Source of the DNA: Theobroma cacao
Taxonomy: Eukaryota > Streptophyta > Magnoliopsida > Malvales > Malvaceae
Assembly: GCF_000208745.1 (NCBI RefSeq)
Contig: NC_030856.1
Location: forward strand, 8,997,285-9,061,284
Reading direction: 5' to 3'
Length of the DNA: 64,000 nucleotides
Made by a program: the position numbers and the translations under genes. Position 1 is the stretch's first letter. Each line of letters opens with the position of its first letter. This document shows positions 23,116-34,299 of this stretch, piece by piece. The notes below the pieces were generated by a model, which saw only the letters and a program-made list of their open reading frames with translations, had not been told where the DNA came from and did not search any database.

Positions 23116-24592
23116 TTAGAGATTCAACTTCTCCCCAAGCTCATAACAAACCCATCCTGCTAAGGCTTGAGCACTCATGGAAGGACAATCATGAGCTGCA
23201 ATTACAAAGAACTTGTTACAACCAAGCTAAGATCAGATATGACGTATCAAACCAAGGCAACTTCTTAAGCATTTTCAAAATAGGTATACCTCGAACGTAT
23301 TCAGTGATGAGGCTCTCAATTTCACCACCTCTGATCTACCCAATCTAATCAATTTTCAATTCAAACACATCAAATGAGTTTTAAATTAACACATGAAAAA
23401 GTATGGATGGGATGAAATATCTAATGCCTGTAACCTACCACAAAAACATAATTTGTGTTTGGGGCAAAGGCATAGTTGTCCATGCTTGGTAAATGATTGA
23501 ATTCCTTTCCACAGACCCAACCTGATAATATCAAATTACATAATGATTAAAGGAACCTAATGACAAAGTTAAAAAGGAAACGTTTTAAAAAATTAACCTA
23601 TCCCAGTGAATCCAGGAAACAATTCACTTGGTTTATAATTGATCTCGCGAAAAACGGCAGGCTCACCAACTTTGCGAACCAGTCCTCTTTGAAACGAATC
23701 TTCGGTACATAATCTATAATTATAAACATGTGTATTGAATAAAAAGAAAAAGAATCATCCCAACAACAGAATGAAAATTACCCATATGTCTCTGAAATTC
23801 TCTTTCTTCAAGATTTACAAAATCAATATTCCCTGCAAGATTAGGGAGCATTCGATACAGTCCTCTTCCTTCAATATTGAGATAGATATGCCTAAGTCTG
23901 CCACTCTGTGCCAGACGGCACTGCAGCAACTCCTTAAGAACCTAAGATAATCAAACCCGAAATTTGTGTTTGTTAGGTGAAAAAAAACAAGGGAAAAACT
24001 TGGTTATAAGTAAAAGAATTTGTTGAAATATTGAACCTCTAAATGTGCTTTAGCAGCGGATGCGGAAGAGCTGGGTGTGGGTGACCTTGCCTGCCAGAAA
24101 GAATAGGAGATCACGTTGTTACATCCATTTTCTTGCTACGCAAGCAAAATGTTATCAATAAGCAAAACAATAAACAAGGCATATCATTTCTTTTTTTTCT
24201 TTGCTGCTTTAAGTTTTTATACAGTTCAAGAAACCAAATTTAACAGAGGCCTAAACCCTAGTAACAACAAGAAAACTGGAATAACGGAGAAAATAGAGAA
24301 GGGAAAGAGAGATATTGTAAAATTACGTCGTCTTCAACAAGAAAGCGATCAAGCACGAAGCAAAACAATAAACAAAGCCCATACATTTCTCTTGTTTCTT
24401 TGCAGGTTTAAGTTTTTGTATAGCTCAAGAAACCAAATTTAATAGAGGCTTAAACCCTACTAGTAACAACAAGAAAACTAGAAAAACAGAGAAAATAGCG
24501 AAGGGAAAGAGAGAGACTATTACGTCGTCTTCAACGTCAAAGCGATCAAGAAAGAAGATGATGGGACGCCCCTGACTCGCTCCTTGATCCAT
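23116..24592 (-). CDS. Divergent NEP1/EMG1-like (SPOUT) protein, seven exons, intact
   Basis: I reconstruct seven exons: 24592-24524, 24090-24037, 23941-23782, 23699-23598, 23521-23439, 23335-23290, 23195-23116 (594 nt, 197 residues, no internal stop). Intron phases are 0,0,1,1,0,1, the same as the more canonical NEP1/EMG1 pseudogene at 25.7-29.2 kb, and the last exon is exactly 80 nt in all copies. Residual family signals: MDQGASQGRPIIFFLDRFD (first beta strand), LLQCRLAQSGRLRHIYLNIE (family: SPLNKAGRL.A.Y...), EFNHLPSMDNYAF...NYVFV, and a C-terminus ...CPSMSAQALAG...LGEKLNL. Canonical NEP1 methylates a pseudouridine in 18S rRNA and aids small-subunit assembly in the nucleolus. Here exon 6 is 46 nt rather than 58 and the GAMAHG cofactor-loop motif is absent, so methyltransferase activity is doubtful. 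The exon 3/4 acceptor (ccgaag) is the weakest splice call. It lacks the N-terminal extension of plant NEP1 proteins. Confidence 0.7.
24161..24545. repeat. ~198-bp tandem duplication across intron 1 / exon 1 of the NEP1-like gene
   Basis: 24161-24358 and 24359-24545 are near-identical (AGCAAAACAATAAACAA ... ACGTCGTCTTCAAC..GAAAGCGATCAAG). The second copy covers the 3' end of exon 1 and its donor. The first places a second ...LDRFLVEDD-like coding end with its own GT donor (~24328-24350) inside intron 1. Confidence 0.85.
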
Positions 24593-24625
24593 GCGCGTAT
24601 TATGACTAGTTTCTCCGTTGGTCTT

Positions 24626-24643
24626 TCAGGCCCTTTGATCCAT
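24626..24643 (-). promoter_or_regulatory. Upstream ORF (MDQRA) before the NEP1-like start
   Basis: On the - strand ATG GAT CAA AGG GCC TGA lies 33 bases 5' of the main ATG. It is a tandem copy (~51-bp period) of the real start region (GCGCATGGATCAAG), with a third partial copy of the unit near 24690-24715. If transcription starts at the predicted TATA box, scanning ribosomes meet this ATG first. Confidence 0.6.
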
Positions 24644-24767
24644 GCGCGTATTAGGACTAGTTTCTCCGGTGGTAATTCTCAAGTTTGGAGATGTCATGAC
24701 TAGTTTTTCCGATGGCCTTTCTCAAGTTCCGAAGTGAAAAGATAATGCAAAAGAATGAGTTCTTAGC

Positions 24768-24781
24768 TATTTATACACGTG
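24768..24781 (-). promoter_or_regulatory. TATA box with adjacent G-box, NEP1-like gene
   Basis: On the - strand CACGTG (24781-24776) directly precedes TATAAATA (24775-24768). This is about 175 bases upstream of the main ATG, leaving a plausible 5' UTR of ~145 bases. CACGTG is the plant bZIP/bHLH G-box core. Confidence 0.5.
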
Positions 24782-24799
24782 AAAATAAGAAGCCACAGA

Positions 24800-25700
24800 C
24801 TAATAAATACTTATCAACTTTGATATTCACTTTACTTTTTTAGACGATACAAAATCAAAAAATGTTCTTAAATTATTTGAGAAATATATATAAGATTTTA
24901 TTATTCTATTACTTTCAATCAATTTTTTATATTTTTTATTTTAAATTAATTAAACTTTCATAATTAACAGTTAAATAACTATTATTAGTTAACATGTCAA
25001 TTGATTTAAAAATAAAATGGCAATTAATATTTTAATTAATAGTAATTAATCAACCATTAAACATAAAAGCATATTTAGTTAAAATTAAAATACAAGATTT
25101 AATTAAACGAAATAAAAAATAAAAATTTATTTAAAAATTGTTAAATAATTCAAAAACTTTTTAAAACATTATATTATAATTTGTTAAGTTTATTGCATGC
25201 CTAATTATCTAAAGCTTATATATTTACCACCCTTTAGGTAGCAAATTTTTTTTTTCATATATAGCTCTTTAATCATGTCTTAATTTGTAATTACCAATAA
25301 ACACAAAATTTAAGACTTGATTATAATCCAAAATTAATTCCTAATCGATTTGTAAAGTTATGAAAGGATAGCTATCATATCGACTTTTGCCAATTCCATT
25401 TCATTAGTTCCTCAAGTCCCCATGTGATAAAAATAATTCAAGTATGTTATCTCTGTTGGTGCTTGTAAAGCAATGGTAATATTACGCTATTCCATGATAG
25501 TGATAATATGATAGAGATTCATTGAAAATGACAGTTAAAATATAATCTTAGAAAAAAAAAGTAGAAAGAAACCAAGGTTCCAAAGATTTCAGTAAGTAAG
25601 CCAACATGAGGTTTCTCATACATAGGAAACCCAAGGTGTTTGAAAAATAACAATATCACAAACAAAAAGTACTCTTTTCCAAAACTATTTTAAGTGAAAG
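24800..25700. other. Intergenic, very AT-rich, no gene seen
   Basis: Between the divergent NEP1-like promoter and the last exon of the NEP1 pseudogene. Long A/T runs are present (24840-25330), with no coding frame or clear repeat ends. Confidence 0.5.
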
Positions 25701-25713
25701 ATGAAGAGGCTGT

Positions 25714-28700
25714 TCATAGGATCTTCCATTTGCTCTCCACAGCTTCGAATATTTCTTCCAAACACATTCTAGCACTCATCCGACTCCTATAAACTGCATG
25801 CACAAGTCAAGTCTATGTCACTTAAGTTGCATAGATTATTGCACATGCACAGAGTTCTCTGAATCCCAGTGTGAAGCAAGATCAATTCATATGCACAGAT
25901 TAACTATAAAAAAAAAATTGAAATTCATGAACAGACCATATAGTCACCGCAAACAATGCCAGCAATCAATACCTGCCCTTTCAAATAAAAAAAAAAATCT
26001 ATGCAAGGGATTGATTGGGTTCAGTTATTCTTTTCTTTTTAGAAAAGTTGATGATGAGTGGTTCGACCATGAGCTTATTGCTTGCCAAATTGGTTTGGAA
26101 AATTCAAAGATAATTTCCACATCAAAGCTCCAACCCTTCAGAGTTCAAATACTATGAATTTTTCATGCAAGCAAAGGGTCCAGGTCGTAAATCTTCAGCC
26201 TATATGAACCCAAAGCCGAATACATTCATTTTCAATCACTTTTTGTTATTCATCATAATGCATTGCACTCCTACTCTCCCACCATATTATTATGACAGTA
26301 AGTGACTAATCGACTTGAGAATTCAGGCCACGGCAACCACACTTCGGCACCATCCAGCCCAATGCTGTTAGTTCCAGACAATAATTTTATAGCGGTCTTC
26401 TGGTTTTATCCCTTTTAAAAACTTGAATGCAAGGAATGGCATCATCTAATGATGACCACCTATCAACATTCACCAATACCAGCTGTTGACATCACGATCC
26501 CAGACAAATTTTAATATTATTCCTCAACTACAAATTGTTTTATCCTCTTCATCTATATATCCTGCGCTAAAAAGTGTATTGCCACCTACATCTATCATGG
26601 GTGAATATCCATCAAACTTCATTTTTTTTTTCGATTAATGAATATCCATTAATCTTCATGCCTTCACTAAAGAGTATCTTTGTGTTGTATGCCATTAATC
26701 AATTGAAATCCAGAGAAAAAGGTTGGGAAGCTACTACATGCATGGTCAAGCATAAAGCGCTTAATTATAACAAACATAATTGAAAAGGCATAGCCTGATA
26801 TGAGATCATCTACGTAGTCAGCATCAATTTTTCCATGAGCCATTGCACCAACCTATAAAATATACTCGTTTTTCCAGGTAAGACAATACTGACATAGTGA
26901 CATAAAAAAAATTCTAAAAAACCATGATGAAAACGAACTTCAATAGCTTAGAGAATACCACAAAAACAAGGTTCTTGTCCTCGCTAATACCACCAACATA
27001 GTCCTTTAGGCAAACCAATTTGTTTGAACTGTAAGAAAGACTTACAAAGCAACAATGTGTTAAATTCAGAAACACATTAGGGGAAAAATACCACATGTTA
27101 TAACTTGCAGATGTATGTTGCCAAAGTCTGACCTATTTTACGCTAGTTGGCTGGAAGGTGTTAAGTTACAGGATTCTCAACCAAGCGCAAAAGCTTTCCA
27201 TGTTTATTCGCAGCTTTGACACTGAACTTTTGCAATAACTCAGCTGTAGCAATAAACATATGTTAACAAGCTGACGTAGAAGAAAAAAAATGAGAACTAC
27301 AATGCAACATCACCAAAATAATGGGTGATAATACTCAATTTCACTTCTCTAAAGAATTTAATAACAAGAATCAAACATATTACCAAGATAATAAAACCAT
27401 CAAGATAATAAACCGGGACTCACCCATCATATTCCTAAAACGTTGTGGTGTCCTTGGTATGTGAGTATTTGGTTAAACTGTAATCAAAACCCCTTCATTT
27501 GTCTTCACATATATAGCTTGTATCCTACCTGACTTGCAGAGTAGGCTATCTGTAATTCTACATAGCACCTGAACGTATTACATAAAGATTAAAACAATGA
27601 TAGACAAACAGCATGTATATCTAACATAAAAATATGTATTGGGATTCACTTTTGATGAAAAGCAACTAAAAGTGCCACTTCTAAACATCCAATTCATTCA
27701 ATAAAACAAAACAGGGGTCATTCTAAAAAGCAATAAATAAAATAAACACTTAATTTTCATTTCTTAACATAATCATCATCTTTTCTAGCAAACCAATTTA
27801 TCACATTAGATTTCAAAACAATATTTTTACCATAACCTATCAAATGATTATTAGCATGACTAGTCATTTCAATAGGTTCCATCACATTTGCAAACATGCA
27901 TCAAGCATAAAATTAATATCCAAATACCCTACTTTATTAGTTCTCAGATTTCAAAAGCTAAAATAAATCAAAAGTTTTTAAATTCAACACAGAATGTAGC
28001 CAAATTTTAAGAGAAATAATAATAAAAGATTGATGTATATTGACAGAACTAATTCTTAAGAATAGCAAAAGCCTGTAATATTCCATAGAGTAATTTTTAA
28101 GTTTTCGAACTTGAACCAGAGTCCACCATGACAAATGCTTCCTTAACACTACACAACTCTTTCCATCACATCTACCTATTCCTAACAGAATACAACCCAC
28201 CAAACTGCCAAATATCTGCTATTTATCCTATGCTAGAGCTCCATAAATATTGCTGAATCTTCCTCCTCAAGTTTTTTCTAACTCCATTCCATTAAACTTA
28301 CACAACACTACAGCCTACACCACACTTAAGCAAAATAAAAAGTAAGAATAAATTCAAACTTGAAAAAAAAAAAGTAAATAAGTGCGCACTGCGCTCGAGT
28401 TAGGGTCTAAATACTTTACAAGTGAAACATTTTGGAATATCAGGATTTCCGCAACTGCAAGGCCTTTCAGGATTTTAGCATATGATACTACTAAGCAATT
28501 TCTAACTGGTTAGGCTCAGTAGTTGGTCAGAGAAAAAGGAACAGATCATTTACCTTTCCTAAATGCCTTATATGCCATATTATATGAATTATTAGAACAC
28601 CAGTACATTACAGGGTCTACATTATGTTTCCTAGCAATCAACAGATTGGATACCTGCTCCAAAACTAAAAGAATTCTAGGCAAAATATCATTACTTACCT

Positions 28701-29229
28701 CATGAATGATGTCAGGTCTGTAATTATAAGGATTCATATTCTTTCTCCGCAAGAGGCTGCATGTTCATTTGAGTTTAAAATCTGGTATCTCTGAAAGAAG
28801 TATTAAAAATTGACATAAACAAACATCCCAAGTAAAAGCCAAAGAAAAAACTACAGAAGTACACAAAATACAAACAACCATTAGATAACAAACAAAAACT
28901 GAATCATTCCAATGCTGATCTTCTGACACAAATGCCTACCCTTCCAACATTAGCACAGAGCAACGATGTTTGCTCAAGAACAAAGGTTACACTGGATTTT
29001 CTGTCTTGTTTTGAAAGTGCCAAGGGAATACCAGGAAGCTCAAATGCTGCAACTTCAGATATCATTTCATTCCTCACAAACTGATTTCCTCCCTTATTCA
29101 CCAACTCTAATCTCTTGTCCTTTTCTTCAACATTGCTAATGCCTTTACCTCTTGTGCCCACTTCAGGTCTTTTTCTTCAACAGGGCCTTAAGATCGCCCT
29201 GTTTGACTTTTTCTTTTCAACCCTGATAC
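25714..29229 (-). pseudogene. NEP1/EMG1 pseudogene (rRNA pseudouridine methyltransferase family)
   Basis: Exons on the - strand: ~29229-28940 (TFVLEQTSLLCANVG), 28790-28699 (LNSNEHAA, then RRKNMNPYNYRPDIIHE), 27568-27424 (SLLCKSGRIQAIYVKTNEG, then THIPRTPQRFRNMM), 27243-27133 (LLQKFSVKAA...KLLRLVENPVT), ~27035-26959 (SSNKLVCLKDYV, NLVFV), 26852-26795 (VGAMAHGKIDADYVDDLIS), 25793-25714 (RMSARMCLEEIFEAVESKW). These follow the NEP1/EMG1 order closely, including the SAM-loop GAMAHGK and the substrate-site RIPRT-like HIPRT. Defects: TGA near 29190, a 1-base deletion in exon 2 after NEHAA, TAA before PNTHIPRT, TAA and TAG in exon 4, and a GC instead of GT donor after exon 6. A possible first exon (MVKRLLPRHLRF) lies near 29695-29605. 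It is the copy closest to the canonical family and therefore the reference for the others. Confidence 0.85.
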
Positions 29230-29859
29230 AAAAGATAGGTTAGTGCCAAAGGGTAAACATTGATGTACCAGAGGAGCCGGCAACTCGCATGAATACGGAA
29301 GACTGCTGATGAAACAATCGAGAGTGGCAAAAGATGTAAGAAGAGATAGAGAAGGACATTGCCACATTCCTAAAATCGATACAAAAGGAATGAAAAACCT
29401 TTGGGTTTTTAGTTTGCATTCTTAGGTAAAGAAAAGAATAGAACTTTTATCATCCAACACATTGAAAAAATAATATGGTTAAAAACTTAAACGTTTCAAA
29501 GAGGAAAAAAAAAAAAAAGGCAAAACAATGTTATTTGTTTTCAGCTTTCAAAACTAAGTCCTAAGTTGTAAACAGAGTAAAAAGAGAAAAGAAAGGCACC
29601 TTCCGGAGACGTTTTGCAGATGCAGAAAGAACCCATAGAGAGGTTGCCGAGAAAATCTCAAATGGCGGGGAAGAAGCCGTTTAACCATTGCTCTAGCAGA
29701 ACACGCAAACTTAGAATTAGGTATCACCCTCACCAAAAATTTCAAACACAAGTCAAAGTTATATCACTTTTTTCCTGAACAACATTCACTAACGCGGAAT
29801 AACAGGATACGACGGTGGCGACCGCGCGCAGCTGCTAAGGGTGGCACAGCAGAATTTAG

Positions 29860-30780
29860 CGCCAAGATTTTTTTTAGAATTTTATTCCCTACATCTATAT
29901 GGGTTTTATTATAAATAAGCAAAACATAAATGGGCTTTGTTTCTTATTCCTCACGGTACCCATCTGGTTACAGATGGAGGAGGCTTACAAGATGTACCAA
30001 CTCAATTAAAAATTAACAACATACTTAGAAGAATAAATAATCATTTTTTATTTTTAATTTTTTAAATATTTTATTTGATTGGGTAGAATGGCTGATTTTT
30101 GGAAAATGGAGATAGACATTATCAAGGCCGCTCTGGCTAATTGCTATTCCAAGAGTAAATATTAATCGGTAAAAATATTTTTTATTAATTTTAAAAATTA
30201 TTATATTATATAAAATATAATTTATTATTTTTTACATTTTCTTTCTCTCTATCCAATTGTCTTTCTCTTTCTCTCACTAAATTTCCTCCACCACTAAAAA
30301 TAGCAAATGGCGATAACAGTGGCAACAACTATGGGCGTAACCAATGCCTCTATGGGATAAGGTCACGAGAAAGTCGCATTTTGACATAGTAATATAATAT
30401 TTCACCATCCACATCAGCACCATGTAAGTATAATATAAAAAGTGGTATTTTTAACTCATAACAGTTAGTCCATTGTTAACCATAAATACTTATTTGACTT
30501 AAATAAAAATGTAAAAATTTGATTGAATTTAATAAAAAAATAAAAACTTATTTAAAATTTTTTTAAATAGTTTAGAAGTTTTTTCAAATATTATGCCATT
30601 TATATTTGATACACGGTCAATATATAGATTTTATAAATTATCAGTGAATTTTATGTTATCTGCACCTCATTAATAAACAAATACAAAATTTTACATGTCT
30701 TTAAAAATAAAAATACATAAATTTTATTTTTTTTCTTTTAATTTTCACTCTATTGTCTATTTTAGTAAAAGGGAAAGCAA
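29860..30780. other. Intergenic, AT-rich, no gene seen
   Basis: Lies between the NEP1 pseudogene and the first tandem unit. Just left of it (29800-29850) is a short GC-rich patch (ggcgaccgcgcgcagctgc) that could be the old promoter of the pseudogene. Nothing else was recognised. Confidence 0.4.
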
Positions 30781-31379
30781 AATCAACTTTGGTTACTGTT
30801 ATTTTTGTCAGAGTCTAGATTGTGATTAATGAGAATTTGATCTGGTTGAAAAAATTGAGTTTGGCCAAAGGCTATATATGTTGGAGCCCTAAACCTATGG
30901 AAGTAGATCATTATCAAGTTTTGGAGGCATTTATTTATTTTGAAAAGCATTTGGAGTTTTATTATGATATAAAGTATACTGGCCAGCATTTGGCCTGTGC
31001 TTGCAAAGTTGGAATCTCTATTTCCCTATTACACAACCATACATCTAAATCACCCGATACCTTGCACGTATGCTGCTCAAACTGTTATAACAATGCTTCA
31101 GAATGGAAGCCTTTATTCTTTTGCATCACACTAGATGTGAGAAGGGTGAATGTGGCTGGTGCACAAGTGATGTTGCACTAAGCTAATATAACTATTCACA
31201 ATTAAGAACTGATAAGAAAACCTAAAGATATTTACTATTAGGAACTTAAATATAAGAATGTTAATTCGTCTTAAAACTAATCTGAGCATTATACAGATCA
31301 CAAGCTTATAATTTCGTTAAGTTCAACACATGATGAGTATTGATTAAAATGGAAAGAAAAACATGATCATCCACTATTA

Positions 31380-32245
31380 CTAGTGGAGCTCCCACTTGTT
31401 TGCTACTGCTATGTGGACCAATGCTGTACTGTATGCCGCACTCAATGGATAATCAGAAACTGCAACAACAAACCACAACTTGCCTTGATCAGCAGCAAAA
31501 ACATTATATATTTCTGAGCTGTAGCAACTATATGATCCTCAATCAGCAAAAATAACATGAAAATTAGAAACATTCCATTATATTAAGCACCATATATGTA
31601 TGATAATTACTTGATTAAATCAATTACAAAAGATCACAACACTTGGTCTTTAACAATTTGGAAAAATAGATAATAGCACGAAAATATAGAGTTCCTCTTC
31701 ATTCAACAATCTACTATATAATCAGTAAAATGAAAAGAATACTATATAATCAGTTAACCCCAAACATTCAATTCAAAAGGGAAAAAGAAAAAAGGCATGA
31801 AACTCACCAACTATAAGAGAGTTGGAAGGTAAATACTGTGTCAAAGGCCCATCAAGTTGTTGAATAAGCACTTCATTTGTCTCTGGAACTCGCACACGTT
31901 TTCTTTCCAATAGCTCCAGCATGATGCCATAGAAGCGTTCGTGTGTTCTAGGAATACGAACGAGTGGTTCGACTTGAAAGAGAAGTCCATCGTCAGTTTT
32001 CACATAAATAGCTCTTACCCTATTGTTATCGTTAAGCGGACTATCGAAGAGTTCTTTGAGAACCTAACCATGTTAAAAAGGGGTTAAAACCCCTTAAGCA
32101 AAGCAAGATGGAAACATGATAAGACTGAAAAATTGATGATCAACCAACGAACCTCTAAAACAATGTCAGGCCGATAATCACCAAGGTTCTTCCCTTGTTT
32201 CCTTAGGAAATTATCATCTTCATCAGAATTCAAAAGCTTCCGCTA
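31380..32245 (-). pseudogene. NEP1-like pseudogene, unit 1 (exons 5-6 deleted)
   Basis: Readable exons on the - strand: 32245-32153 (KLLNSDEDDNFLRKQGKN, GDYRPDIVLE), 32063-31808 (ELFDSPLNDNNRVRAIYVKT, VEPLVRIPRTHERFYGIML, LTQYLPSNSLIVG) and 31459-31380 (YPLSAAYSTALV...ANKWELH, then stop). The middle exon of 256 nt equals the sum of two exons (145 + 111) in the pseudogene at 25.7-29.2 kb, so one intron has been lost cleanly. Compared with unit 2, the two exons that carry the NEP1 cofactor-loop motif are deleted. The first codon of the first readable exon is TAG, and no exon for the N-terminal beta strand is present. A TATAAAAAG box lies upstream (32366-32374), so transcription is possible. It is non-functional as an enzyme. 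Confidence 0.85.
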
Positions 32246-32327
32246 CTAAAACATGGGGAGAGGAATACAATCTATTTGGTATTTTTCTAAAACATGGGGA
32301 GAGGAATACAATCTATTTGGTATTTTT
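32246..32327. repeat. 41-bp tandem duplication upstream of the unit-1 NEP1-like pseudogene
   Basis: Two perfect copies (32246-32286, 32287-32327), each starting CTAAAACATGGGGAGAGG. Unit 2 has a single copy at the same place (~50109), so the duplication arose after the units separated. Confidence 0.9.
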
Positions 32328-33159
32328 CTTTCTTCTTCCTCACTTTGAAATGCTTCCAAATGGTACTTTTTATAGTTGAGGAAGTTGTGGAGCCGTTGGA
32401 GATGAATTAGACAAGAATCTTGCCATTAGACACAAGTTTGCAATAAATCTAGTCATTACTGAAGCCTTAGAATCGACTATGGTTCTTTAAATTTTTAAAT
32501 TAGGCTTCTATAATTGAGTATGATCATCCTTGACTCGATTCTCTTCCCGAGAGCATGCACTTTTGATTTCTGGACATGGATAGTCGACTACCTTTCTCTG
32601 AGGATTGAACTAAGGCTTCTCAAAAGTCAGATTTCACGTCCAAGCAGCCATAAGATTGACTACCTCTCTTATGGGATCCACTATGACCGTGTATTTCATA
32701 TTTTCTCACCCATTCGGCCACTAGATCAATTTGCCTTACTTTAATATCAATTGGAGCTTTGTTTACTCAAGATTCTTTGTCATTTTAGTTCATAACTTTG
32801 GCCATTTTCCTTGCAATCAAATGTTGAGTTGAGAATGAATTTCTTCACTTGATATAACCTTGTTGTTGTGAAGATCAATTATATTGAAAAACTCCACCAC
32901 TTGTGAACTTATTTTTCAAATTTAACATCTCAAGAGTGAATGTTGGGGAGATTTTGAAACCTTTTTCAAGAAAGTTTAATACTCATACAATTAAGTCATT
33001 CAAGATTGTAGACATTTATGAAGTGTGTGAGAGAGAGAGAGAGTTTAATAACTTCAAGAAATCACACAACAAAGATAATCAAGCTTGTAATTATATAAGT
33101 GCAAATGTATGAGAGTTAAAATTTTTCAAGAATGTATCAAGCACTACCAAAAACCAAGA

Positions 33160-33720
33160 TTTTTTTGATGGAATTTTCCATTGAAAAAAGTTAAAATTCT
33201 GTTGGAAATTCATTTTTCCGATGGATTTCCAACAGAACAATCTGTTGGAAATTTCATCAGTAAAAGCATTGTCAGAAGTACTTTCCATTGGAAATTCGTC
33301 AAAAATTTCCAACAAACAATTCCATCAAAAAAATTTGTTGGAAAAAGTGTGTAATCCATCATTTCCGTTGAAAAACCATTTACCATGGAATTCCGTTGAA
33401 AAAGCATTTCCCCGAAATTCTGTTGAAAATTTCCAATGGAACGTAAAATTTTGTCAAAAATTTTCGATAAAATTTTCATTGGAAATGCATTTCCGACAAA
33501 ATTCCATAAATTTCGTAAGAAAATTCTAATAGAATTTTTCGTTAAAAAAACATTTCCCACAAAATTTTATTGAAAATTTCCCACGAAATTTCTATTGAAA
33601 ATGCATTTCCAACGAAAAATTCAATTGAAAATTTTCGACAGAATTTTCCGTCAGTGATGCATTTCCAATAGAAATTCCTTTAGTAATTTCCAACTGAATG
33701 TTTTGTCTATAATGCCTTTT
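33160..33720. repeat. Subterminal repeats of CACTA element 1
   Basis: More than 20 variants of ATTCCGTTGGAAAT and its reverse complement ATTTCCAACGGAAT at ~25-35-bp spacing, with a shorter set at the other end (~39925-39995). In En/Spm elements such repeats bind TNPA. They create many small spurious frames on both strands (33091-33777). Confidence 0.85.
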
Positions 33721-34299
33721 CAACCAACTAAAATTTCGACAATAAATTATCAATTGACATCCATAATTCACATTCAAAATTTATAAAAGAAACACTCATT
33801 CAAAACTAAAATTCAAAGTCAAGTTCATATAATTAAAAATCGTCATAATCACACAATATCTAAAAATGTTAAACAAATATAAACATAAAGCTAAATGTGC
33901 TATTATATGCCCATACTAAAAAGGTACCCAAGTCAAGCAACGAAAAAAAGACATCATATCATGAAATATTGTGTTCTTACTTGTCAAGATTTGAGCTTGA
34001 AGTACTCGCATTTTCTTGTTTCGAAATCACATTACTCACGATCATTGCTTCCATACATGCCATAAATTCACTCATACTTTCCGCCATTGCTTCCTTCATA
34101 TCTGCCATTAAATTGGCATTATTCTCCTTAATTCCTCTCATATCTTACCCCAGTTTGTTGATAGATTTTTCACTTTTTCTTTCAATGCAATTACAGAATT
34201 AGTAGCATTTGAGTTGATAGAGCCACACCCTGACTCAAATGTTACTGCATTACTGTGTGTTCCACTAAGTAGAGCTGTAACAGGCACCTAAGTATCAAA

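Noticed and set aside
24116..24442. 108-codon + strand frame
   Set aside because: It lies antisense in intron 1 and the tandem duplication of the NEP1-like gene and repeats itself with the 198-bp unit.
25798..26157. 119-codon + strand frame
   Set aside because: It lies in the last intron of the NEP1 pseudogene, antisense, with no recognisable motif.
29554..29751. Possible separate Arg-rich small protein upstream of the NEP1 pseudogene
   Set aside because: Better explained as the pseudogene's first exon or leader (ATG near 29695 followed by a GT donor at ~29598); not supported as a gene of its own.
30822..31181. 119-codon + strand frame near the start of unit 1
   Set aside because: Its counterpart in unit 2 (48280-48660) has different frames and indels, so it is not conserved as a protein; no domain was recognised.
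33091..33560. Several frames of ~70-116 codons rich in Asn/Phe/Ser on both strands
   Set aside because: Produced by CACTA subterminal TTCCGTTGGAAA repeats.
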